Shown: positions 15,053 through 22,716, counted from the stretch's first letter. The stretch: 57,046 nt of DNA from an uncultured Clostridia bacterium (GCA_937894515.1 CALCRH010000030.1:1-57046); one strand, 5' to 3'. The notes: generated by a model from the sequence alone, not told the origin. Program-made: numbers and translations.

Positions 15053-15685
15053 ATGATCGGATTTTACGACTATACGGTAATCGCCACCTATCTTGCCACG
15101 GTTTTGAGCATCTGCGGAATTTTTCAGGCCATGAACGGCCGCCTGCTTACCGCGGTGATCTGCCTGTTGGTCAGCGGTCTTTTGGACACGGTGGACGGCA
15201 AGATCGCCCGCACCAAGAAAAACCGCACCGACAGCCAGAAGCGCTTCGGCATTCAGATCGACAGCCTGAACGATGTGATCTGCTTCGGTGCCCTGCCCGC
15301 CGTGATCGCCTATGCCATCTGCCGCGGCACAGACGGCACCGTCCCCGTGTGGTATATTGCCACGCTGTGCTTCTTTGTGCTGTGCGGCCTGATCCGTCTG
15401 GCCTATTTCAACGTGCTGGAAGAGGAGCGGCAGGAGACCGAGGGTGGTCTGCGGACGTACTATCTGGGTCTGCCCATCACCGCCAGCACCCTGCTGTTCC
15501 CCCTGCTGTGCGTTCTGACCTCTGCCCTGGGACACCCCCGGTTGATTATGGGGCTGGGTCTGTTCCTTACCGGACTTCTGTACGTCATGCCCATCCGTGT
15601 CCCCAAGCCCCGGACCAGGGCCATCCTCATTCTGGCGCTGGTAGGTGCGGCAGAACTGACCGGCCTGTGTCTGCTGGGTCTGTAA
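15053..15685 (+). CDS. pssA: CDP-alcohol phosphatidyltransferase (phosphatidylserine synthase type)
   Basis: This 210-residue membrane enzyme has the CDP-alcohol phosphotransferase signature DTVDGKIAR...GIQIDSLNDV (residues 43-70), matching DGxxAR(x8)GxxxDxxxD with one extra spacer stretch. About six membrane segments follow. The general reaction transfers a phosphatidyl group from CDP-diacylglycerol to an alcohol such as serine. PssA is the best fit by length and by the wording of the motif, but phosphatidylglycerophosphate or inositol phosphate synthases share the signature. GAGGAAATT precedes the ATG. It is monocistronic, with promoter and terminator. Confidence 0.82.
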   Translation: MIGFYDYTVIATYLATVLSICGIFQAMNGRLLTAVICLLVSGLLDTVDGKIARTKKNRTDSQKRFGIQIDSLNDVICFGALPAVIAYAICRGTDGTVPVWYIATLCFFVLCGLIRLAYFNVLEEERQETEGGLRTYYLGLPITASTLLFPLLCVLTSALGHPRLIMGLGLFLTGLLYVMPIRVPKPRTRAILILALVGAAELTGLCLLGL

Positions 15686-15699
15686 CCGAAATCGCAACC

Positions 15700-15730
15700 A
15701 AAAAAGAGAGCCTTTCGGCTCTCTTTTTTT
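15700..15730 (+). terminator. Rho-independent terminator after pssA
   Basis: A GAGAGCC-TTTC-GGCTCTC stem is flanked by A and T runs. Near-identical hairpins are at 15934-15966, 26245-26274 and 46342-46373. Confidence 0.92.
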
Positions 15731-15870
15731 CAGCTTGTCAAAAAAGCCTCTGGCTTTTTTGACAAGCTGAAAAAGCACAGCATTTTGCATTCTGCAAAAT
15801 GCGAAAAACGGCTGATTTCAGCCGTTTTTTGTGCTACTATTTCATTCGAGGCGGGCTTTTGCCCCCTCGA
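15731..15870. repeat. Array of consecutive hairpins between pssA and the RND gene
   Basis: Immediately after the terminator come an 18-bp perfect stem with a 3-nt loop (15731-15769), a 10-bp stem (15780-15802), a 12-bp stem (15804-15830) and a GAGGCGGGC/GCCCCCTC-type stem near 15847-15870. GCAC (15775-15778) and GTGC (15831-15834) enclose the middle two. No coding frame is supported here. Together with the flanking terminators this accounts for the 288-base gap. Confidence 0.8.
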
Positions 15871-15933
15871 GCTCCCCCGCTACTCTATCATTCGTAAGCT
15901 TTCGCTTTTTGCTTCAAGTTTTTTGACAGTCTG

Positions 15934-15966
15934 CAAAAAAGAGAGCCTTTCGGCTCTCTTTTTTTA
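15934..15966 (-). terminator. Terminator for the RND permease gene (bidirectional hairpin)
   Basis: The same GAGAGCC-TTTC-GGCTCTC hairpin as after pssA lies 8 nt beyond the stop of the minus-strand permease gene. Confidence 0.85.
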
Positions 15967-15973
15967 TTTTCTA

Positions 15974-18900
15974 TCACTCGTCCAGCAGCTTCAGTTCGTC
16001 CTCGTTGACCTTACGCAGCTCTTTCTTGTTCAGCAGATCGTACATACACGGCACCACAAACAGCGTCATCAGCGTGGCGTACAGCAAACCGCCGATGCTC
16101 ACCAGCGCGATGGGCTGCACCAGAGACGTACCCACGTTCTGTGCCAGGGCCATGACGATCAGGCCCAGAATGGTGGTCAGCGAGGTCATCAGAATGGGGC
16201 GCATACGGGTCACGCCGGCATCCAGAATGGCCTCCCGCCGCTCCATACCGGCAAGACGCTGCTGGTTGATATAGTCCACCAGCACGATACCGTTGTTGAC
16301 GATGATGCCCACCAGCATCACGAAGCCCACCAGCGACACCACGGAGATTTCGATCCCGCTGATCAGCAGGGCCAGAAAGCCGCCGGTAAAGGCCAGGGGA
16401 ATGGTAAACATCACGATGAACGGGGATGTCAGGCTCTGGAACTGTGCTACCATAATGAAATACACCAGAATGATACCCAGCACCATCATCAGCAGCACCT
16501 GTCGGATGGCATGCATAATCTGCTCGTTCTCGCCGTCAAAGGCGTATTTCACGCCGTCCGGCAGCTCGATACCTTCCATCGCATCCTGCACCGCAGAGGT
16601 CACCTGTGTCACGTTGTAGCCGTCGGCGATCTTGGCGCTGACGCTCAGACAGCGGCGCTGATCCACGCGGGAAATACTGTTGAGGCTTATGGTCTTTTCC
16701 ACCGTGGCGATGTCGCCCAGCCGGAACGTGCCGTTGTCGGCAGGCGTCTGCTCTGTCGTACCGCCCATCACAGCACCCATGGCGGACAGATCCCCGCCCA
16801 TGCCGCCGGCAGCACCGCTTATGGCATCTGTCATGGTGGTGTCCGCTGTCAGCACCAGGTCCTCCAGCTCCTCCAGCGTCAGCACACTCTCCTCGCTGCC
16901 CTCCAGCACCAGATCCATCTTCTGCTGATCCAGCACCATCTGGGAACCGGTCACGGTGGTGCTCATCTTCGCCGCCACCTGCATATACACCTGCGCCACG
17001 GTCATGCCGTGCTTCATGGCGGCCATGCGATCCACGGAGAGGTGGATAGCAGGCGCTGCATTTTCCAGACCGTCAGAGATCTCCGTGGTGCCGTCTACGC
17101 TTTCGATCTGCCGGGCAATGGTCTTTGCTGCCGTCTGCAGGTCGCTGATGTTATCGCCGTAAATGGTCAGGCTGATGCCGCTGCCGCCGGTCACCATGCT
17201 CATCATCTGGTTGATGCCGTCGCACTTGACCTCGCAGTCGAGATCGGCACACAGCGCCTCGATCTCCTTGCCGGCCTTCATGCCGGAAGTACCCTCCGGC
17301 ATGGTGATATACATGGTGGCGTCAAAGGAACCGCCGCCGCCCAAAACACTCATGGACTCGCCGCCAATGGCAACACCCACGGCGTCCACGTTTTCCACCG
17401 TCATGGCCCGCTCTGCCACCTCATCGGCAAGGGCTGCCGCCTGCTCCATGGTGGTCTCCTCGGGCATGGTAATGGAGGCGGAGATCATGTTCATATCCAT
17501 GGTGGGCATAAACGTATAGCCCCGTGCCATAGCGCCCAGACCGGACGCGATCAGCAGCGCCAGCGCACCGCCCAGGATCACCGCCTTGTGGTCCAGCGAC
17601 CAGTTGGCCGCCTTCCGGTAAACCGGATAGATCCGATCCAGAATGCCCCGCTTGGGCTGATATTCACCCCGCAGCAGCCCCTGCGCCATGGCAGGCACCA
17701 GCGTCAGCGCAATCAAAAGGGATGCCAGCAGGGAATAGGTCATGGTCAGCGCCAGATCGGTAAACAGGGTCTTGGTAATGCCCTCCACAAAGACGATGGG
17801 CAAAAATACGCACACCGTGGTCAGCGTAGAGGCGGTGATCGCACCCAGCACCTGCTGTGCGCCGGATACCGCCGCCTGGATCACGGTAGCTCCCTTGGCA
17901 CGCAGACGGTAGATATTCTCGATAACCACCACCGAGTTATCCACCAGCATACCCACGGAAACCGCCAGGCCGCTGAGGGAGATCATGTTGATGGTCACGC
18001 CGGAGAAATACATCAGCACCACGGCAAAGATCACGCTGACGGGAATGGACACCATGGTGATCACGGTGGGACGCCAATCCCGCAGGAACAAAAACAGTAC
18101 GATCACGCTGAACAGCGCACCCCACAGCAAACTGGAGAGAATGGTTTTGACAATCAGGTGGATATAGTCGCCCTGATCCATCAGGGGAACGAAGTGCAGA
18201 CCGGCATATTCGCTTTCCAGCGTTCTGAACCGGTTGGTCACGTTTTCGGAGACCTCTGCCGTTGCGTAGTTGGATTGCTTATTAAAGGTGACGATCACGC
18301 CGTCCCGTCCGTTGAGCTTGGCGTAGATCTCGTCAGCGTTGTCGGTAACCAGTACCTCTGCCACATCACCCAAGCGAATGGGCTCCAGTTCGTCCATGCC
18401 CAGGTCGATCAGCACCAGCTCCCGCAGGGTCTCCGTCTCCAGGATCTCATCGCCCACGCTGACCATATAGCTCACGCCGGCGTTGTCCTGAATATAGCCT
18501 GCCGGCATGGAGAAGTTCTGCGCCGTAAGGATCCCGGAAATGGTGTTCACGTTCAGGATCCCGCTCAGGTCGGTCTTTTCGCTCAGGGTCTTTCGCGCCT
18601 CTTCAATGGCCGTCAATCCCTGGTCGACCTGGGTCAGGGCGGTGCTGATCTGCACGCTGCCGGTGGTCATCTGGGTCACGGCGTCCAATGCACCGGACAC
18701 CGTTTCGCCCAGTCCGCGGATCAGCGAGCCGTCTGCCATGCCCCGCACCAGCTTCCCAAGCTGTTCGGCATTGCGGCGCAGGGTCTCCAGCTTGCCGGCC
18801 CAGCTGTCGTCCAGCTCAGTCTTACCATCGCCCAGCAGTCCGTCAATGGCCTGCTGTTTTCCCTGCTCTATGGCAGCCTGGGCATCCAGAAGCTGCTGCC

Positions 18901-19549
18901 GGGCGCTGTATAACTGACTCGCGGTTTTGTCCAGGGTCTTGCCGATCGCAGACTCCAGCTTTGCGCCCAGTGCGTCCATCTTCTCCTTAGACAGTACCAC
19001 ATGGGCCTCTCGCTGCAGCGTACCGGTGATGTCCACACTGGCCACACCGGTAACACCGGTAAGCTTATCGCCCAGGGTATCGTCCACAAAGTCGCTGAGC
19101 TCATGGATATCCATCTCGTCCGAGGAGATGGCCGCCACCATCACCGGCAGCATGGCCGGGTTGATCTTCAGCACATAGGGAGCGCCCACCATGTCATCCC
19201 ATTCGCCCTGCAAAACGGCGATCTTCTGCTGGATATCCACGCCGATGGTGTCCAGGTTGACCCCCTCTTCAAACTCCAGCGCCACCATAGAGACGCTGTT
19301 CTGGCTGGTGGAGGTCACCGATTTGATGTCGTTCAGCATGGCCATGGTCTTCTCCATGGGCTTGGTGATGTCCTCCTCCACACTCTCCGGGCTTGCACCG
19401 GGGTCTGTGGTAAAGATGATCACATAGGGAAAGTCCATATTGGGCATCAGATCCGGCGTCATCTTCAGATAGGCGACCACGCCCAGTACGATGATGGCCA
19501 GCACCGAGACAAATATGGTCAAAGGTTTTTTCACGCTGAATTTCGGCAT
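15974..19549 (-). CDS. RND-family efflux permease with coiled-coil insertion
   Basis: This 1191-residue inner-membrane transporter has the two-fold RND plan with about 12 membrane segments. It contains GMLVDNSVVVIENIYRL in TM4, including the Asp of the proton relay, and the second-half GFVMLVGIIVNNGIVLVDYIN. It resembles the Gram-positive SwrC/YerP and HAE1 groups that export drugs, lipids or surfactants. Residues about 195-325 are an unusual Ala/Gln/Glu-rich insertion in the first extracellular loop (for example SARQQLLDAQAAIEQGKQQ), probably a coiled coil. The ATG at 19549 (MPKFSVKKP) has AAGGAGG upstream; a longer frame from 19612 lacks a ribosome site. No membrane-fusion protein or regulator gene is adjacent. 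Confidence 0.9.
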   Translation of the reverse strand: MPKFSVKKPLTIFVSVLAIIVLGVVAYLKMTPDLMPNMDFPYVIIFTTDPGASPESVEEDITKPMEKTMAMLNDIKSVTSTSQNSVSMVALEFEEGVNLDTIGVDIQQKIAVLQGEWDDMVGAPYVLKINPAMLPVMVAAISSDEMDIHELSDFVDDTLGDKLTGVTGVASVDITGTLQREAHVVLSKEKMDALGAKLESAIGKTLDKTASQLYSARQQLLDAQAAIEQGKQQAIDGLLGDGKTELDDSWAGKLETLRRNAEQLGKLVRGMADGSLIRGLGETVSGALDAVTQMTTGSVQISTALTQVDQGLTAIEEARKTLSEKTDLSGILNVNTISGILTAQNFSMPAGYIQDNAGVSYMVSVGDEILETETLRELVLIDLGMDELEPIRLGDVAEVLVTDNADEIYAKLNGRDGVIVTFNKQSNYATAEVSENVTNRFRTLESEYAGLHFVPLMDQGDYIHLIVKTILSSLLWGALFSVIVLFLFLRDWRPTVITMVSIPVSVIFAVVLMYFSGVTINMISLSGLAVSVGMLVDNSVVVIENIYRLRAKGATVIQAAVSGAQQVLGAITASTLTTVCVFLPIVFVEGITKTLFTDLALTMTYSLLASLLIALTLVPAMAQGLLRGEYQPKRGILDRIYPVYRKAANWSLDHKAVILGGALALLIASGLGAMARGYTFMPTMDMNMISASITMPEETTMEQAAALADEVAERAMTVENVDAVGVAIGGESMSVLGGGGSFDATMYITMPEGTSGMKAGKEIEALCADLDCEVKCDGINQMMSMVTGGSGISLTIYGDNISDLQTAAKTIARQIESVDGTTEISDGLENAAPAIHLSVDRMAAMKHGMTVAQVYMQVAAKMSTTVTGSQMVLDQQKMDLVLEGSEESVLTLEELEDLVLTADTTMTDAISGAAGGMGGDLSAMGAVMGGTTEQTPADNGTFRLGDIATVEKTISLNSISRVDQRRCLSVSAKIADGYNVTQVTSAVQDAMEGIELPDGVKYAFDGENEQIMHAIRQVLLMMVLGIILVYFIMVAQFQSLTSPFIVMFTIPLAFTGGFLALLISGIEISVVSLVGFVMLVGIIVNNGIVLVDYINQQRLAGMERREAILDAGVTRMRPILMTSLTTILGLIVMALAQNVGTSLVQPIALVSIGGLLYATLMTLFVVPCMYDLLNKKELRKVNEDELKLLDE

Positions 19550-19684
19550 GAGGGGTTTCCTCCTTAAAAAGCATTTTATTTCAATGGTGTAGTTTATCAT
19601 CTTCCCTGTCAAAACGCAACGCCCACTTTGTATCGTTTACGAATTTGTTACAAACCTCTGTTGATACTTGGCAAAAAAGGATAC

Positions 19685-19719
19685 AAAAAAGCACAGCGCC
19701 TCTGAATGCGCTGTGCTTT
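19685..19719 (-). terminator. Rho-independent terminator after hemW
   Basis: AAAGCACAGCGC pairs perfectly with GCGCTGTGCTTT around an 8-nt loop; on the minus strand it is followed by a T run. It lies in the RND-hemW gap. Confidence 0.8.
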
Positions 19720-19739
19720 AGCCTCTATCTTCCGGTTTT

Positions 19740-19765
19740 GTAGGGAACGGGCTTGCCCGTTCCGC
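19740..19765. repeat. Dispersed hairpin unit after hemW
   Basis: A GTAGGGAACGGGC...GCCCGTTCC unit abuts the hemW stop codon. The stem sequence is unlike the others but keeps the GTAGGG border. Confidence 0.75.
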
Positions 19766-20950
19766 TTATGCCTCCATTTCCCCCGCCGGGAGCATCACCA
19801 CATCGGCCCGCCTATATCGCAGGTCGCTCACCGTCTCCTGCAATTCCACAATGATCCGGTTGGACACCAGAAAGCCCTCCGCCGTCAGATGCCAGCCGCC
19901 CTCTGTCCGCGCCGCCAGTCCGTGGCGCTCATACACGGTAAATTTCTCCTCCAGCGCCGAAAAGGGCAGGTGATAGGTGTTCTCAAAGTATCGCTTGTCC
20001 ATGCCCTGCGCCGTCCGTAGGGACAGCATGATATACTCCATACACCGCTCCCGGTGGTCGATCTCCTCCCGCCGGGAAACGCGCCGCTGTCCCGCGATAT
20101 AGCTGTCCAGATCCTTTTCGTAGGCAAACCGTACCTGGCCGAAATCGGAGTGGGCGCCGGGTCCGAACCCCGCATAGGGCAGCAGGCGCCAGTATTTCAG
20201 ATTGTGGCGGCTCTCATACCCCGGCCGGGCAAAATTGGAGATCTCGTACTGCCCATAGCCCTGCCGTGCCAGAAAGTCCGCCGCCCACAGGTACATTTCC
20301 GCCTGTTCATCGTCATCAGCCGCCACCATTGTATCTTTTTCGCGCCACAGCGGCGTGTTCTCCTCCACTTTCAGCCCATAACAGCTTATATGCTGTGGCA
20401 TAAGCCCCACCGCCTCTTGCAGAGTCTGCCGCCACTTTTCCATGGTCTGATCCGGCAGACCGTAGATCAGGTCGATACTCAGGTTGTCGAACGCCGCTTT
20501 TCTCGCCGCCGCAACAGCCTGCTTCACCTGCTCATAGGTATGTATCCGCCCGATCCGTTTCAAAAGCCCATCGTCCGTGGACTGCACCCCCAGTGAGATC
20601 CGGTTAAATCCGGCCTGCCGCAGTTTTGCAAGGGCGTCTGCGTTCCCGGCGCTGTCGGGATTTGCCTCCAGCGTGATCTCCGCATCGCCGTCCACGGCGT
20701 AGTACTGCTTCACCGTTTCCAAAATCCGGCACAGCCGCTCCGACCCCAGATAGCTGGGCGTACCGCCGCCGAAATACACCGTGTCCACCGGCTGCCCCTG
20801 CATTTGAACTGCCGTCTCCCGCAAATGGCAAATCAGCGCTGCCGTATAGTCGTCCATCTTCTCCTCGCAGTGGGGCAGGGAATAGAAGTCGCAGTAGGCG
20901 CATTTGCTGGCGCAAAAGGGGATATGGATATATAAGCCCAAGGGTGTCAT
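19766..20950 (-). CDS. hemW: Radical SAM family haem chaperone HemW
   Basis: This 394-residue protein has the radical SAM motif IPFCASKCAYCDF (CxxxCxxC, residues 10-22), GGGTPS (about 61) and the HNLKYW signature (HNxxYW) that separates HemW from true coproporphyrinogen oxidase HemN. It is therefore predicted to be a haem-binding chaperone, although older annotation calls it HemN. Its start overlaps the stop of the upstream ferredoxin gene by 4 nt, so the two are an operon; the ferredoxin could supply electrons to the radical SAM cluster (inference). Confidence 0.92.
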   Translation of the reverse strand: MTPLGLYIHIPFCASKCAYCDFYSLPHCEEKMDDYTAALICHLRETAVQMQGQPVDTVYFGGGTPSYLGSERLCRILETVKQYYAVDGDAEITLEANPDSAGNADALAKLRQAGFNRISLGVQSTDDGLLKRIGRIHTYEQVKQAVAAARKAAFDNLSIDLIYGLPDQTMEKWRQTLQEAVGLMPQHISCYGLKVEENTPLWREKDTMVAADDDEQAEMYLWAADFLARQGYGQYEISNFARPGYESRHNLKYWRLLPYAGFGPGAHSDFGQVRFAYEKDLDSYIAGQRRVSRREEIDHRERCMEYIMLSLRTAQGMDKRYFENTYHLPFSALEEKFTVYERHGLAARTEGGWHLTAEGFLVSNRIIVELQETVSDLRYRRADVVMLPAGEMEA

Positions 20951-21180
20951 ACGTTTTCCTCCGGCTTCACCATCTTCACCGCGCCGTAAAAGCAGTTCCC
21001 CAGACAGCCCCGGCAGCCGATGCAGCGCACGGGATCCACCTCATAGAACCCGTCCCCGCGCAGCCCGATACAGTTTACCACGCAGAACATGGCGCACCAG
21101 CCGCAGCCGGTGCAGCTCACCGGATCGATGACCGCCAGCAGGTGTTTTTTGATGCCAAACGGATGGGCGCAGTCCTCCAT
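20947..21180 (-). CDS. Two-cluster 4Fe-4S ferredoxin-like protein
   Basis: This 77-residue protein has two cysteine sets, CTGCGWCAMFCVVNC (about 23-37) and CIGCRGCLGNC (about 53-63), close to the bacterial 2[4Fe-4S] ferredoxin pattern CxxCxxCxxxC. Spacing in the first set ends CxxxC before NC, and in the second set the fourth Cys follows three residues after the third, so two clusters are likely. It is small, soluble and lacks a signal peptide. GGGGAG precedes the ATG. It overlaps hemW by 4 nt and is probably the first gene of that operon. Confidence 0.85.
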   Translation of the reverse strand: MEDCAHPFGIKKHLLAVIDPVSCTGCGWCAMFCVVNCIGLRGDGFYEVDPVRCIGCRGCLGNCFYGAVKMVKPEENV

Positions 21181-21244
21181 GTTCTCCCCTCTTTTCCTAT
21201 TCTTTGCTTTTCATAGTATATCCCTTTTTTACCCCTTTTTCAAC

Positions 21245-21274
21245 GCATGATTTTCCCCTTTTCGGTACAAACTA
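21245..21274 (+). promoter_or_regulatory. Candidate sigma-G-type promoter of spoVAC
   Basis: GCATG (21245-21249) fits the sigma-G -35 GHATR, and CAAACTA (21268-21274) is one base from CATnnTA after an 18-nt spacer. The spoVA genes are expressed in the forespore in Bacillus, which fits. The match is by eye. Confidence 0.45.
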
Positions 21275-21296
21275 CCGGAGAAAGGACGTGTTTTTT

Positions 21297-21734
21297 ATGG
21301 ACATGACGCCAAAGGAATATCAACAGTATGTAAAATCCCGCGCCCCCAAGTCCCCGCTGCTGAAAAACCTGCTTATTGCCTTTTTGGTTGGCGGCGGTAT
21401 CTGCTGCATCGGCCAGGCGCTGCACGATTTCTATGCTTCTCTGGGCCTGAATCTGGAGGATGCCGGCACCGCCACTTCGGTGTCTTTGGTGTTTCTCTCT
21501 GCGGTATTCACCGCCCTGGGGCTGTACCACAAGCTGGCCCGATTTGCCGGTGCCGGCACTCTGGTCCCCATCACCGGCTTTGCCAACTCGGTGGTTTCCC
21601 CGGCCATCGACTTCCACGCCGAGGGCATCATCACCGGCACCGCCGTCAAGATGTTCACCGTAGCAGGTCCTGTCATCGTCTTCGGCACCGCCGCCAGCGC
21701 TCTCTACGGTGTTTTGCTGTGGGCTCTGAGCTGA
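21297..21734 (+). CDS. spoVAC: Stage V sporulation protein AC
   Basis: This 145-residue membrane protein has four hydrophobic segments and the SpoVAC hallmarks GGGICCIGQ (about 33) and GAGTLVPITGFANSVVSPAIDFHAEG in the second half. SpoVAC is part of the channel that moves dipicolinic acid in spores and acts as a mechanosensitive component in B. subtilis germination. The ATG at 21297 (MDMTPKEY) follows GGAGAAAGGA. The usual partners spoVAD and spoVAEB are not adjacent; only a small uncharacterised gene follows. Confidence 0.93.
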   Translation: MDMTPKEYQQYVKSRAPKSPLLKNLLIAFLVGGGICCIGQALHDFYASLGLNLEDAGTATSVSLVFLSAVFTALGLYHKLARFAGAGTLVPITGFANSVVSPAIDFHAEGIITGTAVKMFTVAGPVIVFGTAASALYGVLLWALS

Positions 21735-21750
21735 AACAGGAGGTAACTGT

Positions 21751-21939
21751 ATGAAAAAACGCAAAGCTCCGCCGGTCACTACCGGCTACGATCCCCGGGC
21801 GGTAGAACGCGCCCCGAAATTTGCAGACGGCCATCTGCCGCCGGAGGATTCCATTCCCCGTTCTCCCGTAGGGTCGGACGACTCTGTCCGCCCCTCATCT
21901 CCCACCGCACCGGACGGCATTTCCGGGGATTGGCAATAA
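21751..21939 (+). CDS. Small uncharacterised protein downstream of spoVAC, carrying a repeat inside the frame
   Basis: The 62-residue frame begins MKKRKAPPVTTGYDPRAVE, has AGGAGGTAA 6 nt upstream, and starts 16 nt after spoVAC, so it is likely to be translated. Residues about 39-49 (SPVGSDDSVRP) are encoded by a dispersed hairpin unit (21868-21894), so the frame appears to have been invaded by or built around the repeat. The last codons (GATTGGCAATAA, encoding DWQ and the stop) and the following terminator are nearly identical to the 3' end of the gene at 22340-22522. Function unknown. Confidence 0.6.
   Translation: MKKRKAPPVTTGYDPRAVERAPKFADGHLPPEDSIPRSPVGSDDSVRPSSPTAPDGISGDWQ
21868..21894. 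repeat. Dispersed hairpin unit inside a coding frame
   Basis: GTAGGGTCGGACG...CTGTCCGCCCC lies within the small gene after spoVAC and keeps the frame open. Confidence 0.75.
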
Positions 21940-21943
21940 ATGC

Positions 21944-21998
21944 AAAAAAGACGGCCTTGGGCCGTCTTTTTCCGTAGGGGCGGCCCTTGCGGCCGCCC
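21944..21998 (+). terminator. Terminator followed by a dispersed hairpin unit
   Basis: An AAAAAAGACGGCC-TTGG-GGCCGTCTTTTT-type hairpin (21944-21972) is followed directly by a GTAGGGGCGGCC...GGCCGCCC unit (21974-21998). Confidence 0.85.
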
Positions 21999-22031
21999 GA
22001 AAAAACACCTGTCGCTGTTGCGACAGGTGTT

Positions 22032-22238
22032 TTATTTGTCTGGTTTATCCGTCCGGCATAAAATATAATCCACACTGACCTTGTAATAGTCCGCCAGCTT
22101 CACCAGAATTTCATCGGTCAAGGGCTGTGTGCCGGTTTCAATATAACTGTATTTTCTCTGGGTGATGCCGATATGCGCCGCAATTTCCTTTTGCTTCAGG
22201 TCGTGATCTTCCCGCAAATCCTTCACACGGTTTTTCAT
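22032..22238 (-). CDS. XRE-family HTH transcriptional regulator
   Basis: This 68-residue protein is a bare helix-turn-helix domain: LREDHDLKQKEIAAHIGITQRKYSYIE (residues 8-34) followed by the conserved LVKLADYYKVSVDYIL. It lacks a ligand or enzyme domain, like small phage-type repressors and antitoxins. GGAGGTGATG precedes the start. It faces the MPDY-family gene at 22340 across a 101-nt gap that holds a 42-nt perfect inverted repeat, the probable operator. Confidence 0.9.
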   Translation of the reverse strand: MKNRVKDLREDHDLKQKEIAAHIGITQRKYSYIETGTQPLTDEILVKLADYYKVSVDYILCRTDKPDK

Positions 22239-22271
22239 GGCATCACCTCCGCTCCTGTATTTACTATACAG

Positions 22272-22313
22272 TAGATAGAATTTATCTATTGACGTGTAGA
22301 TAAATTCTATCTA
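22272..22313. promoter_or_regulatory. Perfect 17-bp inverted repeat operator
   Basis: TAGATAGAATTTATCTA (22272-22288) and its exact reverse complement (22297-22313) flank an 8-nt spacer that carries a -35. The right arm fills the spacer of the MPDY-gene promoter. It is probably bound by the adjacent XRE protein. Confidence 0.8.
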
Positions 22314-22317
22314 AAAT
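22290..22317 (+). promoter_or_regulatory. Promoter of the MPDY-family gene
   Basis: TTGACG (22290-22295), 16-nt spacer, TAAAAT (22312-22317). Repressor on the inverted repeat would cover both elements. Confidence 0.65.
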
Positions 22318-22339
22318 GTTTTGTAAAGGAGGTGCAATT

Positions 22340-22522
22340 ATGCCCGATTATCAAAAAATGTATTTGCTGCTGTTCAACGCCGTCACCGATGCGCTGGAGG
22401 ATATTTCAGCCTGCAACTACGGCGCTGCCCGGGAACGGCTGATCTCTGCCCAGCAGCAGACGGAGGAAATTTACATCAGCGCCGGAGACGAACTCATCTC
22501 CGCACCGCGCGATTGGCAATAA
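22340..22522 (+). CDS. Small uncharacterised protein of an MPDY family (60 residues)
   Basis: The 60-residue protein begins MPDYQKMYLLLFNAVTDALE and contains SAQQQTEEIYIS. It aligns with the 51-residue protein at 13630-13785 over MPDYxxMY, the DA of the first helix, and (A/S)AQxxxEEIYI; it has about 11 extra residues (SACNYGAARER) between the two blocks. It is predicted to be a short helical, cytosolic protein with no Cys pair or signal. AAAGGAGGTG lies 6 nt upstream. It is divergent from and probably controlled by the XRE gene. Function not known to me. Confidence 0.75.
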   Translation: MPDYQKMYLLLFNAVTDALEDISACNYGAARERLISAQQQTEEIYISAGDELISAPRDWQ

Positions 22523-22525
22523 ATG

Positions 22526-22583
22526 CAAAAAAGACGGCCCAAGGCCGTCTTTTTCCGTAGGGGCAGATGTCCACATCGGCCCG
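22526..22583 (+). terminator. Terminator followed by a dispersed hairpin unit
   Basis: An AAGACGGCC-CAA-GGCCGTCTTTTT hairpin (22526-22554) is followed by GTAGGGGCAGATG...CATCGGCCC (22557-22583). The arrangement copies that at 21944-21998. TTCACTTTTCATTTT-type repeats follow to 22667. Confidence 0.85.
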
Positions 22584-22716
22584 TTTCAAATTGTCGGCAA
22601 ATTCCAATTTGCCGACACCTTCATTCTTCACTTTTCATTTTTCACTTTTCATTCTTCATTTTCCCTCTCCCCTGTGTTATAATGTTCCCATCAAACAGGG
22701 CGAGGGGGGCGGCACC

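Noticed and set aside
15785..18913. A 1042-codon plus-strand open frame opposite the RND permease
   Set aside because: Very rich in His and Gln, typical of antisense of a GC-rich gene; no ribosome site and no known domain.
22032..22522. Classical toxin-antitoxin pair
   Set aside because: The XRE protein could be an antitoxin, but the divergent layout and the lack of any toxin-like fold in the MPDY protein do not support a standard type II system; left as a regulator/small-protein module.
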